Source: Cristatella mucedo
Lineage: Eukaryota > Bryozoa > Phylactolaemata > Cristatellidae
NCBI GenBank assembly: GCA_009760855.2
Contig: WPIO01000219.1
Coordinates: 239,698-303,697, forward strand
DNA length: 64,000 bases
Direction of reading: 5' to 3'
Each line of letters opens with the position of its first letter. The first letter of the stretch is position 1. The notes below the pieces were generated by a model that saw only the letters and a list, made by a program, of their open reading frames with translations, did no database searches and was not told the DNA's origin. This document shows, piece by piece, positions 12,791 to 24,737 of this stretch. Both the position numbers and the translations under genes were made by a program.

Positions 12791-13149
12791 AATATAGATA
12801 GAACTTAATGGTCAACCGTGCTCGCCAGATTAAAACTGCCATAGCGCAAGCATTAGTGAAAACAACACTAACGGTAAACTACTACCTCTTGAAGATAGTC
12901 GTACGACCTAACCAGAGATTGCAAAGTTAATTGTCATCGTAATGATTTTACGGTTTTCTCTGAGAAGCTCTATTAGGTACATGCTACTGCTTTCAGTAAT
13001 TGCAATAAAGACTAGAGTAGCATTCGGATTGCACACACGAATTGAACACTATAGAAAGCCAATGTATTAATTCGAATGCCGAGATTTCATTGATGCGGTT
13101 GTGGTATTTTTTCATACATACAACGGGAGATAAAGCTGGTTTGGCTTAG
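12791..13149. other. No gene seen
   Basis: Nothing was recognised in this short stretch before the next LINE tail. Confidence 0.45.
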
Positions 13150-13545
13150 TTAATGATGCACTTGATAAAGCGCCCTCAGAGAATTCAATCTCTTTCTAGG
13201 CGCTTTACATTTGCTGCAAAGGAAAACGCTATTGAATGGTGAGTAATATCATGCTTGATCAACAACATGAATAACATAGTTAGGAGTGACATGCTCAGGG
13301 TCAGCATGCAAATGTAGTTAGTGGCAGCATGCACAGTGTCAGCACACGTAAGCACATGAAGAACGAATCACAGGGACCCACTAACTGCGGTCCTAAATAG
13401 GGTAGTTTTTAAGTTCTTTTTAAATGTGGTCAAGTCAGGGGATGTTGTGACGCAAGTCGGGAGGGAGTTCCGGGCTTTGGGAGAATACGAACTAAATGCA
13501 CAGTCGCCAAAGGATTTGAGGTTTGTACGAGGTATTGGTGGTTAA
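13150..13545 (-). mobile_element. L2-A LINE 3' end
   Basis: On the minus strand this holds the last part of the RT ORF, the 3' UTR and the tail. It begins at the tail side with cttgataaagcgccctcagagaa and shows the caaatgtaaagcgcctag tail in reverse. It is cut at its 5' side exactly where a SINE-A begins (after 'gtacgaggtat'). Confidence 0.85.
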
Positions 13546-13672
13546 GGTGCTCGCCCCGACCAAGACCTAGCCGATGTCACGAGCTCGAGCCCCGAGGCAT
13601 ATGTGAAGCGTCTGATTAGCGATCGAGTTCTCGTAGGACGCTATACAAATAAAGTATATTTATTTATTTAAA
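13546..13672 (+). repeat. tRNA-derived SINE (SINE-A), head shortened
   Basis: It matches SINE-A from the A box onward (ggtggttaaggtgctcgcc), with a B-box-like gagctcgagcccc, then gtctgattagcgatcgagttctcgtaggacgctatacaaat and ATTT repeats. The tRNA-like head lacks its first bases. Confidence 0.75.
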
Positions 13673-14071
13673 TACTGCGATTAGTATTTAGCTTTTTCAA
13701 GGCGGTACATACGTAAATTATATTACGTTTGCATTCTGTTATTTCAAAATCGTTATTACTCAGTTAGTTCATAACTGTATGAATTATTCAATACGAATTT
13801 TCAAAGTGGCTCATTAAAAATTATATTTCATACCTAATCGTTTGGTAAAATGCTGAAAAAACTGTGCAAGATATAACAGCACATAGAGTGCTAAATTTAA
13901 TGCCTAGCAATATTAGCCCGCACTTAAAGTGCTAAAAGTATACCGTGATCGATCAAATGTTGTATTGGTTACGATGCTATTATAACTACGCCACAATAAT
14001 TTAAGGTTATATTGCAAGAGACAACTCGGAAAAGCCTAAGCAGAATTATCTCTTCGAATTCTAGACTTACG
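13673..14071. other. No gene seen
   Basis: Nothing was recognised apart from ATTT repeats trailing the SINE. Confidence 0.45.
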
Positions 14072-14622
14072 CCTACCTGCACTAGTTCCCAGTCATGCAA
14101 CGCATCGAATTAAAAGATTGGTCTCTCACTCTTAGGTCGCTTCATTACTTGGCTCCAGCCTGCCTATCAGATCTCCTCCTCCACTAGGCTAAGTGTCGTA
14201 AAACTCGGTTTTCGGAAACTAATTGTTTACCTAAACCTCGTAGAAACCTCAAATCCTTTGGAGAAGGTGCATTTAGTTCGTATGCTCCCAAAGCCTGGAA
14301 CTCACTCCCGAATTGCGTCACAACATCCCCTGACTTGACCACATTTAAAAATAAACTAATAAAGCACAAATTTATCACAGCATTTAGTGGGTTCTTGTGA
14401 TTCGTCCTTTGTGAGCTTATGCATGCTGACACTGTGCATGCTGCCACTAACCGTACTTGCAAGCTGTCCCTGTGCATGCCTCCCCTAATCATATTATTCT
14501 TATTTATTGAGCATGCTACCACTGACTATCCGATCGTGCTTCCTTTGCAGCAAATGTAACGAACTAGAAAGATATTGAGTTCTCTGAGGGCACATTTTCA
14601 AATGTATTATTATTATTTCTTA
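14072..14622 (+). mobile_element. L2-A LINE, 5'-truncated 3' end
   Basis: The copy starts inside the thumb region at a sequence like 'cctgcactggctaccagtcaagcaacg' and continues through the C-terminus to a tail of 'tctgagggcac' and (ATT)n. The frames are broken. It pairs with neighbouring L2-like fragments on both strands. Confidence 0.8.
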
Positions 14623-14639
14623 TTCTATGCTGCCGAACC

Positions 14640-14835
14640 CTTAAACTCACATTCGACTGACATCAAGACATCTGCTTGCCAGATACAATTTAAAAGAAGC
14701 TAAAATGCACCTGTTTTTCTCAGCTTTGGGTTAGACCTTGTAATTTGTCCTTTTTATGCTTTGAGTTATTGCACTGTGCATGCTTTTAAAACTTGCATGT
14801 GCATGTTGAAACTGTGCATGCTCCATAAACCAATT
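14640..14835 (+). mobile_element. Diverged L2-like 3' UTR fragment
   Basis: Weak similarity to the L2-A 3' end: 'tttaaaagaagctaaaatgcacctgttt', then a region rich in 'actgtgcatgctt' motifs as in the L2-A 3' UTR. It is more diverged than its neighbours, so this is either an old copy or a related subfamily. Confidence 0.45.
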
Positions 14836-14872
14836 TTGTTCCCCACATATGGATGCTACCTCTAATAATTTA

Positions 14873-15530
14873 ATAACAATAATATTAATAGATTTGTTGG
14901 AGCGGCCTCATATAACCCGATCTCTTTCTAGGAACTTTATATTTGGTACAAATGAAGCGCGATGGAATTGTTAGTGGTAGCATGCTCAATGACAACAAGC
15001 ATAGCATGGATAGAGGTGACCTGCACAAGGTGGGCATGCAATTACTGTTAGTGGCAGCACGAACAGTGTCAGCATGCATAAGCTCACAAAGGACGAATCA
15101 CAGGAACCCACTAAAGGCTGGGCCGAAAAATAGCATTTTTGTCTAAGCAAGCCCGAATTTTAGCGATTCTATGAAGCTGAAAGAAGGCAGACTTGACTGC
15201 TGATATGATGTGGTCATATAATATGAGGTCGCTGGAACAAGACGTCTAGATATCGTGCAGATTGAACAGGAGATATGCAGGAAGAGCCCATGTTAAACCG
15301 TAGGTTTTCCGATTTCTGAATCTGAATACTTGGTTTGCCCATAACTAGTGAGCTGGTTTTAGTCATTAACTTTAAGAAATTTTGCTGCCATCCAAGTACG
15401 GATATCATCAGTACACATAGCGAAGAAGTCGAGAGAATTCAAGGTGCTGGAGAGCTGGGAGGGATCACAGCTAAGGAATAACTGCGTGGCATCGTCTAAC
15501 AATGAAAGGCTAGATTGATCTTGCTTCCTT
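14873..15530 (-). mobile_element. L2-A LINE with internal deletion
   Basis: The minus strand carries the 3' tail and UTR (14873-15110) joined directly to the mid-RT region (from about 15130, with the match to the part around SARNLGVIFQ). About 450-500 bases present in complete copies are missing at the join near 15115-15130. Frames are short and broken. The 5' limit near 15530 corresponds to the segment around the catalytic YADD. Confidence 0.75.
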
Positions 15531-18238
15531 AATAAAAACATGTTTAAAGCCTCGAAAGAGATCAAATTCTTTGAAGGGGATTTAGAGACTAGTAATAGTA
15601 CTTTAGTTGTTAATATTTTGATAAAACTGCCTGTTTCGTTAGCACCGACATCATGCCAGCTTTAGCTTTTATCCCCTCTGCCTCATGGTTTGGAGCCCCT
15701 AGATCGAAGCTGCACACCGTAACTTTTCTTTTATCTCCTCTCGAGTCATGCAGCTTTGAAAGTAGTATGGAATCTCTTAGTGCAGCATTCACTTGAAAGT
15801 CCTACTTTTTTGTCAGATTAGCCAGGTGCATAAATCCTATTTGTGATTGTAATCTTTATTCTCATTTCCATGCAATTTCTGGTCCCTAAGCCATCCTATC
15901 AGAAACCTTTAAGGAACCTCTTATCACTAGGGGCATTTATTAAATCTTTTGTATAGGCTCATAAAATGCACTCAAACTCAGTTAGGTGATTCGGTCTCTT
16001 GATTTCACATAAAATATTAGAAAAGATTGCCAAATGCTAGCAGTTAGCTTATGATACTTGTATACAATGCCTGCATTAAATATCTACACCCCAGGTGCAA
16101 TTGGTAACCTAATGGGAAGGGGGAGATATTAGTGGCATTTGAAATCCTTCCCACTTAAGTCCGATGGGTTGGTTACCATGCCGCCATTTCCGGCTGAGCA
16201 ATTAATAGTTAGGTGTCGTGCATAGTTTAGCAACTGCAGTCAACCCCAAGAAACCTTCGGTAAACCAGCAGGTAAGATTAAACGGCACAGGGCCTTCCCA
16301 ATGGCCACACACAGCTATCTTGATTAGGCCCTTTCCCTCAAGGTTGAGAGACATGTGTATTATTAGGTTCAATACAGTCTGGAGGATAATGCTAAGGCAC
16401 GTCCCCGATTGTCAGCCCATGTGGTACGTTACTCCCACTACTTCCCTAAGACAGACTAAGGCTTAACTTATCTTTGCTGCTGCAGATCGCAAATTGGTGC
16501 TGGATTAGACGAAATATTGTACGTTAGTTTCACTGCTTAATTTAAATTGGTCTTGCCGTATGAAAAAAAGAATGTGCTGTTATGACTTCAGAGCTCACAG
16601 AAGATTTAAACCTGGTTAGTGGCTGTCAATAAAACCAAATAATTAACACGTGCTGTAAAATCTGAAGCCAGGAATAGCTGGATTCGTAAGGGGGTGCTTT
16701 GCTCGGTTTGCACAGAAAATAGGAGAGAGCAGCACAAGCACCATGGCCTGTACTATCACATACGACAATTTGATGGCTGCTCGTACTGAACCATAGGCAG
16801 TGAATCTGGTTTTCTGTTGATAGCACATACAGCCTGAATAGCAGCTGCCTTTGCATTTTCGATTTCTTAATAGACACTTCGCTCAATGCTGCACAAAGAC
16901 ATATGAACAAATCTTATCTGAACCTTTGTAAAAGAAGCATTTTAATCATTTTTCTTGTACTTGCATTTTTGTTCATTCCTGCTAAATAGGGGCGTATTTT
17001 CTGGAACTTCTTCCTTACCTGCCTTTCTCGACCGATTCCTGGAGTTATGTAGATTCTGTGCTTTTTACAAAGCCAAGTGTTACCAACAGCCCACGTAGGC
17101 CATGCTGCAGCAGCACGTGAACTTGATTATCTTCGAAATAAGCACATTCGACATTTGAAGAGGCCCTACCCCTACAGTCGATACTAATGATACGTAGGCA
17201 TTGGAAGTTCTATTATAATTCCTTATAATTTTATTATTGATCATGTGTGTGTTACCCATGGACTTTCTAGGTGACTAACTTATTACCAAGGAATAGACAA
17301 TAGGCTATCGACGGCCGGGCGAATGGCTTTGATAAAGGAAGAGATTCGTGACTGGGGATAATTATAAATAGGTAATTTGTGCGGCAACTTAAGAGGGCCT
17401 AATCTATATTGATGTGGCTTTACAACTCCCTGAAAATCAATCATTGAACAAAGGCTCGTGAGAATCATGGTATCAGGCATGCAAATACAAACAAATTTGC
17501 CAGAGTGCAGGTGCCAGAATGGATGTTGCAAAATAGCAAGCGAAATTTTTTTTGTTTTTGTGTTGCCTCTTTGCCCTAGGCGACTCTTATAAAAATTTTA
17601 AAAGACGTCATGCACTCTGGCACCAAGAGCACCTTTTTTACTGTTTGAAGAGCCAGTATACGTCAGATAATGGTTCAAATGTAGATCTAATCCAGAGATG
17701 AGGTCCATAGTCGAATGCTGCTGGCAATGGATAGAGAGTAAGTCATTGCAACTTTGGGATCACACAAGGTTTGCTCATGACTGTTAGGCAGTCTTACTAT
17801 CATGCAGCTTCAGAAAGTTGGTAGCCGTCCACTGCCTAAGGCGTCAGTGCATGCCGCCAGGGTAGTCGGTCAAATGAAGAGCAAGGTGTAGAAGGATCGA
17901 ATGACAGGTAGAGCATGTCGTATCGGCATGGAATAAATGCCGACGGAGTTTTTGGTTATTAGCTGGGCCACCGAGCTAGCAACGTGGTTGTATAGAGGTT
18001 AAAAGAGCGAATACTGAATTAGTCATGCTTTAAAGACTTCTTAAATAAGCGACAGTAATTTACATCTACAACTCTTAGATCACTTACTAAGGTAGTACAT
18101 AACCCACTATTAAACAGTATAGTGATACAAAGGCAGGAAAAGAACACCAGAGGGGTGCAGAGCTCACAATTGTCATGTGCAGCCGATAGATCACGAGAGG
18201 CAGTAGAGAGGCGGTATCCTGTCCACTATTCTTCAGGT
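15531..18238. other. No gene seen
   Basis: No recognisable coding domain, RNA gene or repeat family was found. The longest frames (82-94 codons, for example 16218-16466 and 16626-16910) are unrelated to anything I know. It ends at the palindrome that starts repeat R1. Confidence 0.45.
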
Positions 18239-18298
18239 TAACTCCTACTACTGGCCGACATACCCCTTAGGGTGTATGTTGGCCAGTAGTAGGAGTTA
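18239..18298. repeat. Near-perfect palindrome (25-bp arms) at edge of repeat R1
   Basis: The left arm is 18239-18263 and the right arm 18274-18298. They are complementary except for one G/T pair, and the ten bases between can extend the stem by CCC/GGG with a TTA loop. It lies exactly where similarity between the two R1 copies fades. Confidence 0.9.
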
Positions 18299-20290
18299 TC
18301 CCCCAAAATGGCCGTCAATAGGGGGAGTTGTCCCTCCAAAAGCATGTTCATAAAATATTTATGAAGACCAGTAACCTGATTGGCATGAAAATTGGCACGA
18401 AGAACACTAGTAGCATTAGCTATCATTTAATATAACATAGCTGCTGTTTTGACCTCCTGATGACCTTCAAAAGTCCAAGGTCACGTATGGCACTGCTGGT
18501 AAAAGGCAGCTCCAGTTTTCAGATCAAAAAAATGTTTTTGTAGAAATATAGCAAACCACTCAACAAATGCAAGACGTTCCAATGGACACTCTCCCCCCCA
18601 CAAAAAACTTTTTTTTAAATTTGACATCTCAAACTGTTGACTGTCATTACGAACACAGCCCACGGACACTATGTGACAGGCACATTATATGGATACACAC
18701 CCATCATACATAGATGCACAGGTGGGGAGTGTGGAGACAGGTGAGCTCCACCTATATTCCAAGTTTCACACAGATCGGCCCAGTATCGAGTTGTACAATG
18801 TACCAGGTACCAAGTACTACTGTTGTGACAGCACTCAGAGAAGCCAACTTAAGTTGCCAAAGCATGCAGGTGACATGGAATGACAAGTGTTACTTTTTTG
18901 TCGACATACAACATCAAAACACATACTTAGGAGCATGTACTTCGAATTTCACGTTGATTGGGTCACAAGTAGCCTACCTGTGACATTTCAACGCCATGTG
19001 AGTGAAAGGATGACAAAGGCTTAGCACGACAAACACAGCCAGTTTTGACGAAAACAAGTTTATCTACTGAGGTCCAATTTGCATGCGAGGAGGCTGGAAT
19101 GATTATGTAACTACAATCAATCATATCCTCCAAATTTATAAGGTTATCGGATCATTATTTTAGGATATGACATAAATGACAGCAGGCATTGGACTGTCGT
19201 TTGCAGATAAACTTGAGAACTCCAAGCTGTAACCAGGAGGCAGCACTTGGAAATGGTATCATCGCACGAACGTTCAATATTATTCAACATTCAACATATT
19301 CAATAAATATATAACTATGTATCTTAGGAATAGGTCAACCTAACAAGATCCTTATACAGCCTAAGCAGATCATATCCGCGATAGGTCTCATACCTCAGGC
19401 CGGCAATCCAGGCTACAGCCGGGCGGCTCACCGGCATTCGCCAATACAAATATCTAACTATTAACGACATAAATGAGAACTTGAAATCACCTAAATTTCC
19501 TTGAATAGAAATGAATCAACATTTTCAGATTGGCTTCCAGTAAACGACGCGCTAGTTCCATCCAAGTCACCACGCTGACCGGCCGCGGGACAAAAAACCA
19601 CTCGCAGCCGTCGTCTCGTGTGTTATGGCGGCTACAGGAACTGGATCAGCTGTCCCAGGATTCATGCGGTGCCATGATAATTGACTCCTTAGTTACGGAG
19701 GCCCCGGCAGCAGCAAATTCTCAATACATTATCCCTAATGTTCGTCTACTGGCCGAATGACAGCCACTTCCGGTTTGTGATCCGATGTAAACATACCAAT
19801 GTAAACAGGTTTCTGCCAAGTAAATAAGGAATGGGCCATGGAATGCCGTTTACCGCCGGTTGCTATGGACGGGGCAGGGAAGCAGAAGCTGGACTATGCA
19901 CCCTGCCGATAAGGGGTTTACTCTTTTATGATCTTGTTATACTACCAGTCGGACGTGTAATCTTGAGGGGCGTGTCATTTCCGGGAAATTTTACGTTTTA
20001 TCATTCTCCACAGTTATTTTTGAGGGTCTGTTTACGGCTGAGTAGCTTATATTCCTAGAGTTCACCATGAAACCGCAGCTCCAGCTCAGTTATTTGTCAA
20101 AGAAAATTATTTTGTTGAGCTCACTGTACGACTTCCGGTTTAAATAAGTCTTACATAATAATTTTATTGATCATGTTCCAGTCATCTTACAACCACCAAA
20201 ATTTGAGCTTGCATTTATAACTAGTTTATCTTAAATACGCGAATTTCAAAAAAATTGGCCATTTTTTTGGAACCTACCCACCTTATTTCG
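18239..20290 (-). repeat. Dispersed repeat R1, copy A
   Basis: The minus strand of this interval aligns, with moderate divergence and indels, to the plus strand of 28465-30275. Matching landmarks include acgacgcgctagtt (19544-19557) against aactagcgcgtcgt (29177-29190), the 'gtttacattggtatgtttacat...cacaaaccgg' block (19776-19812) against 28920-28960, the 'cattccagcctcctcgcatgcaaattggacc' block near 19070-19105 against about 29449-29485, and 'catgccaatc' near the palindrome. Only one short plus-strand frame (19530-19760) occurs and it carries no known domain. Class unknown. Confidence 0.75.
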
Positions 20291-21124
20291 GAGGCTACCC
20301 CGCATTTTTTTGGAATTGCTTGCACCAAGTCCCAAGTAACACTGATCTGCAATTTTTTGATTCTTTGCACAATATAAACTTCTTAAATTTGCTGAAGTAA
20401 TCGCGAAATAAGGTAATAATAATAAAATTATATTATGATAATACTATTTATATTATTTATCATTTGCTATTTATTATTATATATTATTTATATTATATAA
20501 TATTATTTAATTATATAATGATAATATTAATAATATAATCATCAAGTAAGCCCAATAAGGGCTTTCGCTTTTCTAAAATGTGTGCATATTTATGCCTCAC
20601 TTTGATTTATTCGAGCCGAAAAGCATCTCAAATTGTGCTAACTGTGCCACGGCATGAAAAAATGCTGAATTTCACACAGGGGTAGCATAAAGCTTTCTCA
20701 AATCAAATAAGACAGAATTACAAGTTATGGGATAACCTAATGTTACGCATAACTTTGAAAACTTGATTCGAAAATAATGTGCTTGACCTTATTATCACCA
20801 CTACCATTCTCACTCATTTATGTTGCCATCTTCCAAAGCAACCATGAATGCCTTACCGAATCTGCTCCACGCTCACGCCTGCCTACCTTAAGATAAGTAC
20901 AGTCAATGTAATTCGGCACCGGCTTGGGCAAGGCTATAACAGCCAAGCTGGCTCAAGCGTTTGGAAATTTCCATCGAGATTTCTATGGACTTCTGAGAAA
21001 TAACTTAAAACAGTTGGTGCACAACTAAGCAGCTAACCGTGTCTGTCATTAGAACATCAGATGCTGCTTTAAGAACTTCTCAAATACCTACACTGGTCTC
21101 CCCATCCAACGTAGTATCGGTTTT
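20291..21124. other. No gene seen; AT-rich block
   Basis: A strongly AT-rich TAT/ATT tract lies at about 20410-20545. Nothing else was recognised. Confidence 0.5.
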
Positions 21125-21250
21125 AGTGAGGCTCTGGGTTAAGATGCTCGTCCTTGACGATTAAGGTGGTGGATTCGAGCCCTGCATTCGTGAAGTACCT
21201 GGATAAATGTCAAGCTCTCTTAGGGTGCTGTACAAGTAAATTAATTATAT
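21125..21250 (+). repeat. tRNA-derived SINE (SINE-A), diverged
   Basis: It shows 'gggttaagatgctcg', a B-box-like 'ggattcgagccctg', then 'gtacctggataaatgtcaagctctcttagggtgctgtacaagtaaatt'. It is more diverged than the other copies. Confidence 0.65.
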
Positions 21251-21277
21251 TGTTACGTTACTTTAAATTTCCCAGGT

Positions 21278-21350
21278 TCTGTCAATGACTGTTAGCTACC
21301 TTCATTCTCTCGCTCTTGTCTGCCTCTCTAAAATAGTTCCTAAACTAGGT
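21278..21350 (+). mobile_element. Short L2-A LINE fragment
   Basis: 'aggttctgtcaatgactgttagctaccttcattctctcgctc' matches the L2-A segment that encodes the region before YLSD (as at 5133-5180). Only about 70 bases are recognisable. Confidence 0.5.
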
Positions 21351-21439
21351 TCACATCGTGGAAGCAGCTGTGGATCAACCTGTTAAACTACTACTACCTG
21401 TTAAACTACTACCTCAAAGCAATCTCAAGAGCTTTTCGG

Positions 21440-23480
21440 AGAAATGTAATGTAATGTATCTCTTTCTGTAACTCCACAAAGCAATAAAGACTACATGAGT
21501 GTTGCAAAGGAGAGTTTTGTATAGCACATTCACAGCCTAAGCGGTTTCGGTACTCATTCAGTAGCCAAAAAACTTCGTATCACACAACAAAGAGAAAGTG
21601 GGAAGCATAGCAGATTCAGGAGGTCATTTAAGGTTGCAAGGAGCATGGAAGTAGCAGTTTAAGACTGCTGAGAACGATTAGCCCTAGTCGGCAGCAGAAG
21701 AGTAGTTGTCGTTGTGAATGATTGTGGAAGCGAGTTTCACAGTCAACGACCTGCTGAGCTAAAGCTTCCGCCACCAACGGTCTTTAAGTGGAGGAATGGA
21801 ACAAGTAATTGATTGCCCATCCAGAATCCACGGGCACAAGGAATCTGAAACTGGTGAAACAATTCAGCTAGGTGCGAAGGAGCCAAGTCGTGGCCGACCT
21901 TGAGAATCAGCCTAAGAACTTCGCTCTGAATCCGTTGCTCAAACGGCATCCATCCTAGTTATTTTAGGAAAGGAGACACGTAGTCAAACCTCTAGACTTT
22001 GAAGACCAGCCTTGCAGCCATATTCATAGCTAGCTGCAGTGGCCTAGTTGCTTTGGTTGGTAACCAAGCTAAAAAGAAATTGCAAAAAAACAAGCCGAGA
22101 CAGAACCAAGGAGCTGGTTAAATTTTGTGGAGACCGCTTAGGAAGACAGCTCATAATCTTGCATAGGGGTCGGATGTTATGGCTACTTGCTGCGGAAGCA
22201 GTTTTTATGAATGAAGCTTTTAAAATTGAGGCATCCGTCAACAATGAAATCTAAATTTCTAGCAAATGGTGATGGTCGCACAACAGAATCGCCTATTTGA
22301 ACAGCAAAGCCTTTTCATCCAGCCACACGCTTAGGGTGTCCTATGAGCAGGAATTCGGTTTTATCTTCATTTAGTTTTAAGAAGTTTTCCGACATCCAGG
22401 ATTGAATTTTGGCAATGAAAGCATTCAGTTTCTCAGTTGCTGCAGCAAATTTGACTGCTTGAATGATAAATACAGCTGAGTATCGTCAGCTTAAAAGACA
22501 TATCCCATTTCATGGGCCTCAATCACTTTTTCGCAGAGGTTGAGTATAAATGGAGAACAGCAAGGGACCGAGGACGAACCCTTGAGTGACCTCGCAGGTG
22601 ACTTGTTTCGTACGTGAGACCTGACCCCCACACGACACGGACTGAACTCGGTCAGACAAGTAATTATTAAACCAAGCCAGTGCTTCGTCTGCCAGATCGA
22701 TCGTTGTGATGAATAGTTCATGTAGAACACCGTGATCAATGGTGTCGAAGGCAGCTAGGGCAGTGACATTCCCGGCATCGTCGCCAAGCAGAATAACATT
22801 GTTAACACGGAATAGAGCAGATTCAGTCGAGTGCTGCCTCTTGAATCATGATTTAAATGTTTCTGACATTTCCTTCTTTCAATATGTTCAACCAGCTGCT
22901 TAGCAACAATTTTTTCAAGAATCTTTGACAGGAAATAAAGAAGCGAAACTGGGCGATAATTTGCAAGGACCTCTGTATCTAGTCATGGCGTTTTAAGTAT
23001 GGGTCAAAAGATTTCTAATTTCAAAGTCTTGGGTACGACCCCTTTTACCAAAGAAGCATTAAAAATCTCGGTTATGGCAGGGCTAAGTTGGTCTGCCAGT
23101 GAAGACCACAGAGATGATGGTATAGGGTCTTCAGGAGACTAGCTCTTTTCGCTAGAACTTATTAAGGTAGCCGCATCGCTTGCTGAAACCTCGGAAAACC
23201 TTTTAAAGCAGGTCACAGGTTGTGATTCCACAATTGCTTTACTCGGAGGGGTTTTTAAGGAGGCACAAATGTGCACCACGTTTTCATTAAAGAAGAATGA
23301 CAACTTTTCGGCTGAGCCGTTATTGTCTGGGGAGTCAGACCTCTTAGCACTGGCCAGTAAAGTTTTTACTGTCTTTTAAATCTTTTTAAGGTCCGACTGG
23401 CAAGAATTCAGCTTTCGAGTGAAAAAAGAAACCCTGGCTTCGTTAAGCCTCCGGTTGTAAACTCCCGGTAGCTAATATGC
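21440..23480 (-). mobile_element. L2-B LINE, 5'-truncated, decayed
   Basis: On the minus strand this copy runs from the linker (about 23480) through the RT domain to the TACATT-type tail at 21440-21460. Matches to the copy at 7150-10870 are continuous. Examples are the linker near 23340-23460, the RT N-terminal block near 22930-23000, the cassette around the HADD/YADD site near 22470-22500, and the C-terminal part at 21743-21949 (MPFEQRIQSEVLRL). Frames are broken throughout, so it is inactive. Confidence 0.85.
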
Positions 23481-23655
23481 TCCAAAAGCCTGTACATCAC
23501 TAGCGACAGACGTTGCTACCGAATGACTTATATTGTACTGCCTTGAATTATGCAAAAGCTACAAACCTAGCAGCAGTTTCTAGTAGAATTCATTCTTCAC
23601 ATATGAAAAAAAGAATTTTATGCTTTGGTATCAGTCACACGAGCACAGGCACACA

Positions 23656-23701
<46 letters not shown>

Positions 23702-24737
23702 AGTGTCTATGTGTGCTCGCGAATGCGTGTGCGTGTGTGATCTCGAGCTAATCGAAAATTCTTACTCACTATTTTACTAGAGATAAATTGGTTCTACAGA
23801 GATTTAGCTTTATATAAGGTCACTCACATATTTTCTGATAACTAATAGCAGCCCCCAGTCAGGGATTGGTGGTATGATTCAAGCTATTGAAGGAAATGAT
23901 GGTCTTTCTTGTAAATACATTACTGAACCAATGGTCATGCTGCAAGAGCATGAAAGGAAATATGTGGTAATATACCATTGCAGGAAGATTCTTGTTTTTT
24001 GGGCTGTCCGAAAACGTTGCCCAACAGTCGAGCGACAGAACAAACCCATAACAGCTAAGACAACTGTCTAGCATATTTGGCCTCTAGAGATTATTTAATT
24101 CTACGAAATGAAGTGCAAGTTAGCATATCCATGAAAAAAGGTTTCTATTACAGTTTCCTTGTCTGCTGCAAATAGTCACATTTCGCTGTTTATGCCTTTA
24201 ACCTGTAAATATTATCCTCGGAAATAGCCACTGTACAAATAAGTTATCGTTGCAATCAGACTTTAAGAACTAAACCAAAGCCATACTTCAGTGGCTTTTG
24301 AAAAAGACTAGGGTAACCAGCATTTAGGTAAGCTAGGAACAATCAAAAGAGGTACGAATATTTTTGAAGCACTTCAGATTCACATGGCAAGAGTTAATCA
24401 TAACACAGATGGAATTCAGTAGGCCAAAAATAAAGGACGAAGTGACGTAGCTTCACAATCCTTGGAGGCAGTGCAAGAGCATGATTGCGAATGTTACTAA
24501 ACGAAGAGGCTGAGGCGCTATCTGAGGATACTTCTTCAGTGAATACATATTCTTCAATGAATGCATACTGATTGCATATTAGGGTAATTCGAGGCTTTGC
24601 TTTGGTTGCACAGTTAAGCTCTGCAACTAGTGGAAGATGACTTAACAACTTCCCCCCAAAGAATGGTACCGCTAGGGGGCAAGATATTATACACACAGGT
24701 GACATGTCTTGAAGTGCCAGCTGTCTTCCAATGGTCA
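23481..24737. other. No gene seen; contains (CA)n
   Basis: A pure CA run lies at 23656-23698, followed by GTGT-rich sequence. A 71-codon minus-strand frame and a 65-codon plus-strand frame overlap at 23859-24074 but carry no known domain. Confidence 0.5.

Noticed and set aside
16218-17531. Possible small host exons (82-94 codon frames)
   Set aside because: No recognisable domain, no consistent splice signals and lengths expected by chance in this much sequence.
24630-24737. Start of the 426-codon frame at 24630 taken as the true N-terminus
   Set aside because: The first 36 codons do not match L2-A in other copies; they are flanking sequence that happens to be in frame.
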